Positions 43,317 to 50,880 of a DNA stretch of 64,000 nt are shown here, piece by piece. The notes below the pieces were generated by a model. The model did no database searches. It was not told the origin of the DNA and worked only from the letters and a program-made list of their open reading frames with translations. Position numbers and translations under genes: made by a program. This DNA comes from Streptomyces lucensis JCM 4490. GTDB lineage: Bacteria; Actinomycetota; Actinomycetes; Streptomycetales; Streptomycetaceae. Location of the stretch: positions 62,001 through 126,000 of the forward strand of contig NZ_BMUE01000006.1 in assembly GCF_014650035.1 (NCBI RefSeq), given 5' to 3'. Position 1 is the first letter of the stretch. Each line of letters opens with the position of its first letter.

Positions 43317-43882
43317 CGGTCACGGGTGGCACACCACGTCCGCCGTTCTGTGTCCTGATGGCCGGCCTCCCCGGCTCCGGTAAAACCACCCTCTCCCGCG
43401 CACTCACCGCCCGTGGCTTCGTGCGGCTCTGCCCGGACGAAGAGATGTACCGCCGGCATGGCGTCTACGGCGTGGACTTCCCCCGCGGCACCTTCCCCAC
43501 CCTTGAGCGTCCGGTCCTCGAAGACGTGGCGGCGGAGCTGCGGGAACAGCTCAAGGCTGGACACGACGTCGTCGTTGACCACGGCTTTTGGACCCCCGAG
43601 GATCGGAACAAGTGGCGAGCCATCGCCACCGACGTCGGCGCCGTTCCTGTACTCGTCTACCTCGCAGCGAGTCACGATGAGCTTTGGGCCAGGATCAGCA
43701 AGCGCAACGAGTTCCACGAGGATGATCCGAACGCCATCTACTTCTCAGAGAGCGACCTCCAGCGGTACCGCACCCGGTTCATCCCGCCAGAGGCAGACGA
43801 ACCGCACCTGCTGTACGACGGCGATACGGCGGCCGTAATCGCGGCCCTGGACGCCTCACACTCTCGGCACTCAACCGACTGA
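43313..43882 (+). CDS. P-loop ATPase/kinase (AAA_33, zeta-toxin-like fold)
   Basis: A 189-residue nucleotide kinase-like protein. Walker A is MAGLPGSGKTTLSRAL (GLPGSGKT at 18-25). A DEEMYRRHG segment follows, then VVVDHGFWTPEDRNKWRAIA and a C-terminal RYRTRFIPPEADE lid. It resembles small kinases that phosphorylate RNA ends, sugars or antibiotics. Coupling to the GntR repressor suggests a signal-linked or maintenance role in the element. The true substrate is unknown. Confidence 0.85.
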   Translation: MTVTGGTPRPPFCVLMAGLPGSGKTTLSRALTARGFVRLCPDEEMYRRHGVYGVDFPRGTFPTLERPVLEDVAAELREQLKAGHDVVVDHGFWTPEDRNKWRAIATDVGAVPVLVYLAASHDELWARISKRNEFHEDDPNAIYFSESDLQRYRTRFIPPEADEPHLLYDGDTAAVIAALDASHSRHSTD

Positions 43883-43906
43883 TGCGCAGGTCAGCCGGGT
43901 GGCGCT

Positions 43907-43930
43907 CCGTCTCAGTTTCCGTCTCATTCA
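43907..43930. repeat. 24-bp direct repeat, right copy
   Basis: Identical to 31122-31145 in sequence and orientation. It lies 103 bp before attR; no gene lies between the kinase stop and attR. Confidence 0.85.
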
Positions 43931-44032
43931 CCCCCGTCCGGAGCCGTCCATCTCAGTCCGCGCGACGGGCGAGAGTACGGGAATGAACGAGGCTGAACGC
44001 CCACGGATAGCGCTCTGACCAGCACGAACAGA

Positions 44033-44087
44033 CCTCGAAAGCGAGTGTGGCGCAAGTCACCGAGGGTTCAAATCCCTCCGCTACCGC
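44033..44087. repeat. attR (55-bp core, displaced tRNA-Ser 3' half)
   Basis: A perfect copy of 31020-31074. It contains the anticodon loop, variable arm, T-arm and acceptor end of tRNA-Ser(CGA) without the 5' half, so it is not a functional tRNA. Confidence 0.95.
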
Positions 44088-44091
44088 TCCG

Positions 44092-44125
44092 ACGAAGGGC
44101 CCGGTCCGATGGACCGGGCCCTTCG
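44092..44125 (+). terminator. Original chromosomal tRNA-Ser terminator
   Basis: The same hairpin as at 31081-31114, left behind downstream of attR. Its spacing to the att core differs by two to three bases from the element's copy. Confidence 0.75.
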
Positions 44126-44333
44126 CGTGCGCCCTGGAGTCCCGTCCCGTCGCCCTGAACTCACCCCGGCTCGGCCCTGATTCCGGTGGACCGCAGGCCG
44201 GGGCCGGAACGCGGCCCCGCCCCGGCGCTCCGCGCTCGCACACAGCACCCTCACCGGAACGGACGATCGGGCGGATAAACTCACCGCCGGCGGCAGGCGC
44301 CGAAGATTCGCAGCAGGCACAGGGGAGGCCGCG

Positions 44334-44513
44334 GTGGCGGTGAACGCCAAGAAGATCGCCGTGTACGCGCTGGCGGTCTTCGCGCTGTACGTGATCATCA
44401 CGGATCCGGCCAAGGCGGCCGATTACGTACAGGTAGGCTTCGAGGGCATCTCGGACGCGGCCAAGGCCATAGGCGACTTCATGACCTGGGCCGCCAACGG
44501 AGGAAAGAGCTGA
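44334..44513 (+). CDS. 59-residue small protein
   Basis: The GTG at 44334 follows GGGGAGG. It encodes one hydrophobic segment (KIAVYALAVFALYVIITDP) and an amphipathic region (FEGISDAAKAIGDFMTWAAN). It ends 10 bp before the Dabb gene with a ribosome site (GGAGGAAAG) inside its last codons region. It is probably a membrane-associated small protein co-transcribed with the next gene. No family was recognised. Confidence 0.65.
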   Translation: MAVNAKKIAVYALAVFALYVIITDPAKAADYVQVGFEGISDAAKAIGDFMTWAANGGKS

Positions 44514-44523
44514 GGTACTCCCC

Positions 44524-44817
44524 ATGATCCGCCACCTGGTCCTCTTCAAGCTCAACGAGGGCGTCGAGCGCGACGATCCACGGGTCGTGGCGGGCGTGGA
44601 GGCCTTCCGGGCCCTCGGCGGCCAGATCGAGGAGCTGCGCTTCTGGGAGTGCGCCTGGAACATCAGCGACCGTCCGATCGCCTACGACTTCGCGATCAAC
44701 TCCGCCGTCGAGGACGCCGACGCGCTCAAGCGCTACCTGGAGCACCCGGCGCACCAGGCGGGCGTCGCGCTGTGGCGCGAGTTCGCCACCTGGGTGATCG
44801 CCGACTACACGTTCTGA
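44524..44817 (+). CDS. Dabb-domain (stress-responsive alpha/beta barrel) protein
   Basis: A 97-residue ferredoxin-like dimeric barrel: IRHLVLFKLNEGVE at the start, then FWECAWNISDRPIAYDFAIN and LKRYLEHPAHQAGVA. This is the Dabb pattern. Members are of mostly unknown function, some oxygenase- or cyclase-like. It sits just upstream of sigF. Confidence 0.9.
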   Translation: MIRHLVLFKLNEGVERDDPRVVAGVEAFRALGGQIEELRFWECAWNISDRPIAYDFAINSAVEDADALKRYLEHPAHQAGVALWREFATWVIADYTF

Positions 44818-44833
44818 GTCTTTCGGCCCGTCG

Positions 44834-44864
44834 GCCCCCCGCCGTGACGGCGGGGGGCTTTTGT
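44834..44864 (+). terminator. Rho-independent terminator after the Dabb gene
   Basis: An 11-bp stem GCCCCCCGCCG / CGGCGGGGGGC is followed by a TTTT run, separating this unit from sigF. Confidence 0.85.
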
Positions 44865-44997
44865 GTGTCCCGGGGCCCAACTTGGCGCAATTTGAACCCA
44901 ACACGGCGTTATGCGGTGCTTGCACACAGCGGACCTGTCTTGTGATGCTATGACCGCTTTTGACGGATGATTGACCGATGAAGAGGTGGCGTTGACC

Positions 44998-45828
44998 GTG
45001 TCGGCCAGTACTGCGCCACCCCAGGAGGATGCGCCCGCCCCGGCCCCTCCAACCCCCGGAAAACGCCGCGGGGCCGACACTCGGGCCCTCACCCAGGTGC
45101 TCTTCGCCGAGCTGAAGCAGCTCAAGCCGGGAACGCCGGAGCACGACCGCGTACGGGGGGCGCTGATCGAGGCCAACCTCCCGCTCGTCCGCTACGCGGC
45201 CGCCCGCTTCCGCTCCCGCAACGAGCCGATGGAGGACGTGGTCCAGGTCGGCACCATCGGGCTGATCAACGCCATCGACCGCTTCGACCCGGACCGGGGC
45301 GTGCAGTTCCCGACCTTCGCGATGCCCACCGTGGTCGGCGAGATCAAGCGGTACTTCCGGGACAACGTCCGCACGGTCCACGTACCGCGCCGGCTGCACG
45401 AGCTCTGGGTGCAGGTCAACAGCGCGACCGAGGACCTCACCACGGCCTTCGGGCGCTCACCGACGACCGCGGAGATCGCCGAGCGGCTGCGGATCAGCGA
45501 GGAGGAGGTGCTGTCCTGCATCGAGGCGGGCCGCTCGTACCACGCCACCTCGCTGGAGGCCGCACAGGAGGGCGACGGACTGCCCGGCCTGCTCGACCGC
45601 ATCGGCTACGAGGACCCGGCCCTGGACGGCGTGGAACACCGCGACCTCGTCCGGCACCTCCTCGTGCAACTCCCCGAGCGGGAACAGCGAATCCTTCTGC
45701 TGCGCTACTACAGCAATCTCACCCAGTCCCAGATCAGCGCCGAACTCGGCGTCTCCCAGATGCACGTCTCGCGGCTGCTCGCCCGTAGCTTCCAGCGGCT
45801 GCGGTCCGCAAATCGGATCGACGCATAG
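44998..45828 (+). CDS. sigF: RNA polymerase sigma factor of the SigB/SigF group
   Basis: A 276-residue group 3 sigma factor. Region 2 reads [20 protein letters not shown] and [17 protein letters not shown], then [20 protein letters not shown]. Region 4 has [20 protein letters not shown] and the helix-turn-helix [19 protein letters not shown]. From memory it matches S. coelicolor SigF, a late sporulation sigma factor needed for spore maturation, and its neighbour order agrees. GTG at 44998 fits SigF; TTG at 44992 with AGAGG spacing is a rival start. Confidence 0.9.
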   Translation: MSASTAPPQEDAPAPAPPTPGKRRGADTRALTQVLFAELKQLKPGTPEHDRVRGALIEANLPLVRYAAARFRSRNEPMEDVVQVGTIGLINAIDRFDPDRGVQFPTFAMPTVVGEIKRYFRDNVRTVHVPRRLHELWVQVNSATEDLTTAFGRSPTTAEIAERLRISEEEVLSCIEAGRSYHATSLEAAQEGDGLPGLLDRIGYEDPALDGVEHRDLVRHLLVQLPEREQRILLLRYYSNLTQSQISAELGVSQMHVSRLLARSFQRLRSANRIDA

Positions 45829-46020
45829 CCGGCGTCGGACCGAAGCACGCCGGGCGTTCACCCGATGCATAGCGGGCGCACGGATGCACGGCCCCCACAA
45901 CGCTGCATCGCAAACCTGAACGAGCCGTAACCGGTGCGAGCGAATCGCTCACCAGGGCTGTTGCCGACAGTTGTGGTCCGATAAAGCGTCAGACCCCTTC
46001 TTTCCAGGGCCGATTCACCT

Positions 46021-46040
46021 GTGACATGTCGACATGTCAC
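46021..46040. promoter_or_regulatory. Perfect 20-bp palindrome upstream of sigN
   Basis: GTGACATGTCGACATGTCAC is fully self-complementary. A related half-site, CGACATGTGACA, follows at 46053-46064. They lie 110-155 bp upstream of the sigN start, in a 347-bp gene-free gap. This is a strong candidate operator for a dimeric regulator; no regulator for it was identified here. Confidence 0.7.
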
Positions 46041-46175
46041 TACAGCGTGTTGCCGACATGTGACATTCTGCCGGAAGCGCGTTTGCCGGGGCTCCGGCTC
46101 CGGTATTCAGGTGAAGGCTGCGTTGCTCGAAAAGGCAGCACCGCCGCGACCGTCCCGCGACCCAAAGGGGGTGGC

Positions 46176-47132
46176 ATGTCCGCAGAACAGGGCAGCTCGA
46201 AGGTGCTGACGCCGACGAAGAGCGAGACAGCGCCCAAGGAGTTCGACGCTCTCGACGTGCTCGACGACGTCACGGCACTCGCCGCCGTGCCGGCCCCGGC
46301 CGTCCCCTCCGCCGCGCCCGTGGAGGCCGCCGCGCCCGTGGAGGCCGCCCCGGCCCTGCCGGCCCCGGCGGACATCGACACCCGCACCCTGTCCCGCTCC
46401 CTCTTCCTGCGGCTCGCCGCGCTCGGCGAGGACAGCCCCGAGCGGGCGTACGTCCGGGACACGCTGATCGAGCTGAACCTGCCGCTGGTCCGCTACGCGG
46501 CCGCCCGCTTCCGCAGCCGCAACGAGCCGATGGAGGACATCGTCCAGGTCGGCACCATCGGCCTGATCAAGGCGATCGACCGCTTCGACTGCGAGCGGGG
46601 CGTGGAGTTCCCGACGTTCGCGATGCCGACGGTGGTCGGCGAGATCAAGCGCTTCTTCCGCGACACCTCGTGGTCGGTGCGCGTTCCGCGCCGCCTCCAG
46701 GAGCTGCGCCTGGCCCTCACCAAGGCGAGCGACGAGCTGTCCCAGAGGCTGGACCGCTCCCCGACGGTGACGGAACTGGCCGCCGCGCTCGGCGTCTCCG
46801 AGGAGGACGTGGTCGACGGCCTCGCGGTCGGCAACGCCTACACCGCCTCGTCCCTCGACTCCCCGGCCCCGGAGGACGACGGCGGCGAGGGCTCGCTCGC
46901 CGACCGCCTCGGCTACGAGGACACGGCACTGGAGGGCGTGGAGTACCGCGAGTCGCTGAAGCCGCTGCTGGCCAAGCTTCCGCCCCGGGAGCGCCGGATC
47001 ATCATGCTGCGGTTCTTCGCCAACATGACCCAGTCGCAGATCGGCGAGGAGGTCGGCATCTCGCAGATGCACGTCTCCCGGCTGCTCACCCGGACCCTGG
47101 CCCAGCTGCGGGACGGCCTGATCTCCGACTGA
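46176..47132 (+). CDS. sigN: RNA polymerase sigma factor of the SigB/SigF group (SigN-like)
   Basis: A 318-residue sigma factor, strongly similar to its neighbour over regions 2-4 ([60 protein letters not shown]). It has a distinct 70-residue Ala/Val/Pro-rich N-terminus with a repeated PVEAAA unit. ATG at 46176 follows AAAGGGGG; the open frame from 46026 is rejected. Position after sigF matches sigN of S. coelicolor, which acts in aerial and subapical development; that assignment is from memory of gene order. Confidence 0.85.
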   Translation: MSAEQGSSKVLTPTKSETAPKEFDALDVLDDVTALAAVPAPAVPSAAPVEAAAPVEAAPALPAPADIDTRTLSRSLFLRLAALGEDSPERAYVRDTLIELNLPLVRYAAARFRSRNEPMEDIVQVGTIGLIKAIDRFDCERGVEFPTFAMPTVVGEIKRFFRDTSWSVRVPRRLQELRLALTKASDELSQRLDRSPTVTELAAALGVSEEDVVDGLAVGNAYTASSLDSPAPEDDGGEGSLADRLGYEDTALEGVEYRESLKPLLAKLPPRERRIIMLRFFANMTQSQIGEEVGISQMHVSRLLTRTLAQLRDGLISD

Positions 47133-47148
47133 GACCCTCTGGCCCATG

Positions 47149-47182
47149 GCCGCCGGTGCGCCGTCACGGCAGCGCCGGCGGC
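47149..47182 (+). terminator. Possible terminator after sigN
   Basis: GCCGCCGGTGC (47149-47159) pairs with GCGCCGGCGGC (47172-47182) with one wobble pair; there is no T-run. Confidence 0.4.
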
Positions 47183-47327
47183 TTCGTCCGTCCCCGCGCG
47201 GCAACGGCCGCCGGCCCGGACTGCGGTGGCCCGCCGGGACCGCGTCCGCGCACGCCTCGACGCCCGGCGTGCGCGGCTGGGCAGGCACGTCGGGCGCGGG
47301 ACAGCTCCGTCCGGGGGGAAGCGGCCC

Positions 47328-47525
47328 CTACTTGAGGGCCAGCCAGGCGACCCCCGCCACCACGGCGAGCGCCACGACGATGCCGACGATCAGACCGATG
47401 CGGGGACCCGAGGAGGCCGCCGCCTGCTGCTGCCGCCCCTGGGGGGCCTCGTCGACGAACGCGCGGAACATCTGGGTGCTGCCGGCGGGGTCGTAGCTGC
47501 CCTGGGGGCCCTGGGTGTTAGCCAT
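47328..47525 (-). CDS. Small C-tail-anchored protein
   Basis: A 65-residue protein. A hydrophilic, Gln-rich N-terminus (NTQGPQGSYDPAGSTQMFRA) is followed by one C-terminal membrane helix (IGLIVGIVVALAVVAGVAWL). ATG at 47525 is used rather than the longer frame to 47615. It is convergent with sigN. Function unknown. Confidence 0.7.
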   Translation of the reverse strand: MANTQGPQGSYDPAGSTQMFRAFVDEAPQGRQQQAAASSGPRIGLIVGIVVALAVVAGVAWLALK

Positions 47526-47680
47526 GCCCCGAGACACTAGCGAATCCGCGTGACCGGCCCAAGTGCGGGGCCACCGGGACAGACGGGGGCACGCCACCCC
47601 TGTCCACCTGCGCATTTACACAAGCAATGCTTGCCTTTGCCAACTTTTTACGCCCGCTCGCCCCTCTTTATTTGCCTGCA

Positions 47681-47703
47681 GCAACCAACCTATCTATGGT
47701 TGC
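47681..47703. promoter_or_regulatory. Inverted-repeat operator of the MarR/efflux operon
   Basis: GCAACCA (47681-47687) and TGGTTGC (47697-47703) form a 7-bp inverted repeat with a 9-bp centre. It starts 49 bp upstream of the MarR start and is set in an A+T-rich stretch that also contains AAGCAATGCTTGC at 47621-47633. Confidence 0.7.
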
Positions 47704-47729
47704 CCTAAGCAACGAATACGGGAGGTGTG

Positions 47730-48233
47730 ATGGCCGAGCAGGCGCAGTACGAAGAGCTGGTGCGTCAGTTCAGCGCCTTCGGAGCCGTGAAACGGGACCT
47801 GGGGCGGATCCTGCCGTCCGAGTGCCCGGCCGGCTCGGCCGCCGTGCTGACACTGCTCGGCCGTCACGGCGACATGCGCATGAGCAAGCTCGCCGAGCTG
47901 CTCGCCGTGGACATGTCGGTGACCAGCCGGCACGTCGCGCACGTCGCCGCACGCGGCTGGATCGAGCGGTCCCCGGACCCGGCGGACAAGCGCTCGCGCA
48001 TCCTGCGCCTGACGCCCGAGGGGCTGGAACAGCTCGACGAGCTGTCCCGGCGGACCACGCACCTGCTCGCCGAGCGGCTGGCCGACTGGACCGACGACGA
48101 GGTCGGCCAGCTGATCCGGCTGATGGCGCGCCTGCGTGCCTCCTTCGGCGACTGCCGGTCCGCCCCGGTGCGGACCGCCTCCGCGGCCGCGCCCGTGTTC
48201 GAAGAGACCACCCGTACACCCGCAAGTACGTAA
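47730..48233 (+). CDS. MarR-family transcriptional regulator
   Basis: A 167-residue MarR protein. The winged helix reads MRMSKLAELLAVDMSVTSRH, and the wing contains SPDPADKRSRILRLTPEG. A Thr/Pro/Ala-rich tail follows. ATG at 47730 lies close behind GGAGG. It is 13 bp upstream of the efflux-pump gene, so it likely represses its own operon through the inverted repeat at 47681-47703 and responds to a pump substrate. Confidence 0.9.
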   Translation: MAEQAQYEELVRQFSAFGAVKRDLGRILPSECPAGSAAVLTLLGRHGDMRMSKLAELLAVDMSVTSRHVAHVAARGWIERSPDPADKRSRILRLTPEGLEQLDELSRRTTHLLAERLADWTDDEVGQLIRLMARLRASFGDCRSAPVRTASAAAPVFEETTRTPAST

Positions 48234-48246
48234 GCAAAGGAAGCCC

Positions 48247-50778
48247 ATGGCAACGACCACACCAGCCGGTGTGCGGGCTCACGCCAAGCACGGGGGAGGA
48301 TCGGGTCACGCCCCGATGACCCACCGGCAGATCATGGAGGCACTGTCCGGGCTGATGCTCGGCATGTTCGTGGCGATCCTGTCGTCCACGATCGTCTCCA
48401 ACGCCCTGCCGGAGATCATCGGTGACCTGGGCGGCGGTCAGTCCGCCTACACCTGGGTGGTCACGGCCGCCCTGCTGTCGATGACCGCGGCCACTCCCCT
48501 GTGGGGCAAGCTCGCCGACCTGTACAGCAAGAAGGCGCTCGTCCAGATAGCGCTGATCATCTACGTGGTCGCCTCGATGGCGGCCGGCCTGTCGCAGAAC
48601 CCGGGCATGCTGATCGCCTGCCGCGTGGTGCAGGGCATCGGCGTCGGCGGTCTGTCGGCCCTGGCCCAGATCGTCATGGCGGCGATGATCTCCCCGCGCG
48701 AGCGCGGCCGCTACTCCGGTTACCTCGGTGCCACCTTCGCCGTCGCCACGGTCGGCGGCCCGCTGCTCGGCGGTGTCATCACCGACACCTCCTGGCTGGG
48801 CTGGCGCTGGTGCTTCTACGTCGGTGTCCCCTTCGCGGTCATCGCGCTGATCGTGCTGCAGAAGACGCTGCACCTGCCCGTGGTCAAGCGCGAGGTCAAG
48901 GTCGACTGGAGCGGCGCGTTCTTCATCTCCGCCGCCGTCTCCCTGCTGCTGGTCTGGGTCACCTTCGCGGGTGACAAGTACGACTGGCTGTCCTGGCAGA
49001 CCGCCGCGATGGTCGGCGGTTCGATCGTCCTCGGCCTGCTCTTCGTTCTCGTGGAGGCCAAGGCGAGCGAGCCGATCATCCCGCTGCGCCTGTTCCGCAA
49101 CCGCACCATCACGCTCGCGTCGCTCGCGTCGCTGTTCGTCGGTGTCGCGATGTTCTCCGGCACCGTGTTCTTCAGCCAGTACTTCCAGCTGGCGCGGGAC
49201 AAGTCCCCGACCATGTCGGGTGTCCTGACCATCCCGATGATCGCCGGCCTGTTCGTCTCCTCGACGGTCTCGGGTCAGTTCATCACCCGCACCGGCCGCT
49301 GGAAGTCGTGGCTGGTCAGCGGCGGCGTCCTGGTGACGGCCGGCCTGGCCCTGCTGGGCGGCATCCGGTACGACTCCGAGTACTGGAAGATGGCGATCTT
49401 CATGGCCCTGCTGGGCCTGGGCATCGGCATGATGATGCAGAACCTGGTCCTCGCCACGCAGAACCAGGTGGCGCCCTCCGACCTCGGTTCGGCCAGCTCC
49501 ACGGTGACCTTCTTCCGTTCCCTCGGCGGCGCGGTCGGCGTCTCCGCGCTGGGTGCCGTGATGTCCCACCGGATCACGCACTACGTGACGGACGGCATCG
49601 CCTCCCTGAGCCCCAAGTACCAGGCCGCCCTGGCCGGTGGCTCCGGCTCCACCGACACCATCCCGGACATGGACAAGCTCCCGCGGCCCATCCGGACGCT
49701 GCTGGAGAGCGCCTACGGCCACGGCATCGCCGACGTCTTCCTCATCGCCTCCGCCCTCGCCGCGGTCGCCTTCCTGATCACGCTGTTCATCAAGGAGGTC
49801 CCGCTGAAGACCAAGGGCGCTCTCGCCCAGGCCGCCGAGGGTGAGGCCCCCGTGGCCGACCCCGTCGCCGCTCCGGTCGTCGCCGAGGCCCGGGCCGCCG
49901 AGCCGGTTCCGGCCGCGGCCGCCGCCTCGGTGTCCTCGGGAGCCGAGGACACGGCCACCGCGCAGACCGGCCGGCAGTTGTCCGCCGTCGCCACCATCGC
50001 CGGGCCCGGCACCGGTGGCGGCACCCCGGTCCACGGCTTCGTCCGCGGCGCCGAGAGCGTCCCGGTCCCGCAGGCCGCGGTGACCCTGATCTCGCTCTCC
50101 GGCCGCCAGCTGGGCCGCTCGGTCGCCCAGGCCGACGGTTCCTACGCGGTGGACGCGCCCGGCACGGGCAGCTACGTCCTGATCGCCTCCGCCGACGGCT
50201 ACCAGCCGCAGGCCTCCACGATCGTGGTGGGCGAGGAGCCGCTGGCGTACGACATCCTGCTCAGCGGCACCAGCGGGCTGACCGGTGTGGTCCGGGCCGC
50301 CGGAAGCGCGCTGCCGGTCAAGGACGCGATGGTGATCGTCACCGACGTCCGCGGCGACCTGCTGGCCACCGCCGCCACCGGGGAGCAGGGCGAGTTCGCC
50401 CTCACCGACCTGGTGCCGGGCACCATGACCGTCGCGGTCAACGCGGACGGGTTCCGGCCGCGTGCGCTGCCGGTCGAGGTCGGCGCCGCCGGGATCACCC
50501 GGATCGAGGTCGACCTGGACGCCGGTGCCCGTCTCCAGGGTGTCGTCCGCGCCCCGCACGGTCCGCTGGCCGACGCCCGCGTGACGCTCGTCGACCAGGC
50601 GGGCAACGTGGTCGGCACCGCCACCACCGGCTCGGACGGGGCGTACGGCTTCGCCGACCTGGACGGCGGCGAATACACCGTCATCGCGACGGGTTACCCG
50701 CCGGTGGCGACGGCCCTCACCGTCTCCGGCCCGGGAGTCGACGGCCACGACATCGAGCTCGCCCACCCCGGCGAGTAG
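48247..50778 (+). CDS. DHA2-type MFS efflux transporter fused to three carboxypeptidase-regulatory-like domains
   Basis: An 843-residue protein. Residues about 25-525 are a 14-helix drug:H+ antiporter, with motif A GKLADLYSKKAL and motif C-like GATFAVATVGGPLLGG. An Ala/Pro linker follows, and from about residue 595 come three beta-sandwich repeats of the CarboxypepD_reg type: PVHGFVRGAESVPVPQAAVT, LTGVVRAAGSALPVKDAMVI and LQGVVRAPHGPLADARVTLV. Each has a (DG)xYxF/V-type middle. The extra 250 residues are unusual for a pump. ATG at 48247 follows AAAGGAAG. Confidence 0.88.
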   Translation: MATTTPAGVRAHAKHGGGSGHAPMTHRQIMEALSGLMLGMFVAILSSTIVSNALPEIIGDLGGGQSAYTWVVTAALLSMTAATPLWGKLADLYSKKALVQIALIIYVVASMAAGLSQNPGMLIACRVVQGIGVGGLSALAQIVMAAMISPRERGRYSGYLGATFAVATVGGPLLGGVITDTSWLGWRWCFYVGVPFAVIALIVLQKTLHLPVVKREVKVDWSGAFFISAAVSLLLVWVTFAGDKYDWLSWQTAAMVGGSIVLGLLFVLVEAKASEPIIPLRLFRNRTITLASLASLFVGVAMFSGTVFFSQYFQLARDKSPTMSGVLTIPMIAGLFVSSTVSGQFITRTGRWKSWLVSGGVLVTAGLALLGGIRYDSEYWKMAIFMALLGLGIGMMMQNLVLATQNQVAPSDLGSASSTVTFFRSLGGAVGVSALGAVMSHRITHYVTDGIASLSPKYQAALAGGSGSTDTIPDMDKLPRPIRTLLESAYGHGIADVFLIASALAAVAFLITLFIKEVPLKTKGALAQAAEGEAPVADPVAAPVVAEARAAEPVPAAAAASVSSGAEDTATAQTGRQLSAVATIAGPGTGGGTPVHGFVRGAESVPVPQAAVTLISLSGRQLGRSVAQADGSYAVDAPGTGSYVLIASADGYQPQASTIVVGEEPLAYDILLSGTSGLTGVVRAAGSALPVKDAMVIVTDVRGDLLATAATGEQGEFALTDLVPGTMTVAVNADGFRPRALPVEVGAAGITRIEVDLDAGARLQGVVRAPHGPLADARVTLVDQAGNVVGTATTGSDGAYGFADLDGGEYTVIATGYPPVATALTVSGPGVDGHDIELAHPGE

Positions 50779-50788
50779 TACGGCCCAC

Positions 50789-50835
50789 GGCCCGTGGCGC
50801 GCGCCGCCCCTCAGGTGCGGCGCGCGCCACGGGCC
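50789..50835 (+). terminator. Very strong hairpin after the efflux gene
   Basis: A 19-bp perfect stem (50789-50807 with 50817-50835) has a nine-base loop and is almost all G+C. It separates the efflux operon from the YceI gene. Confidence 0.75.
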
Positions 50836-50880
50836 GATCTCATACGACCGATTCATATGCCTTTTCAGGGAGAAGACGGG

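Larger units (their letters stand above)
31020..44087. mobile_element. Actinomycete integrative and conjugative element (AICE), prim-pol replication type
   Basis: The element is bounded by 55-bp identical att copies (31020-31074 and 44033-44087). Reading leftward from its right end it encodes transfer (41833 to 36568), replication (36476 to 34001), Xis and Int. A rightward regulator/kinase pair (42558-43882) and a left-end cargo gene complete it. The combination FtsK-type translocase, DUF2637 spread protein, primase-polymerase plus DUF3631 ATPase, Xis and tRNA-targeting Int defines AICEs with the prim-pol (RepPP) replication module. All key genes appear intact, so it could still be mobile. 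Confidence 0.93.
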
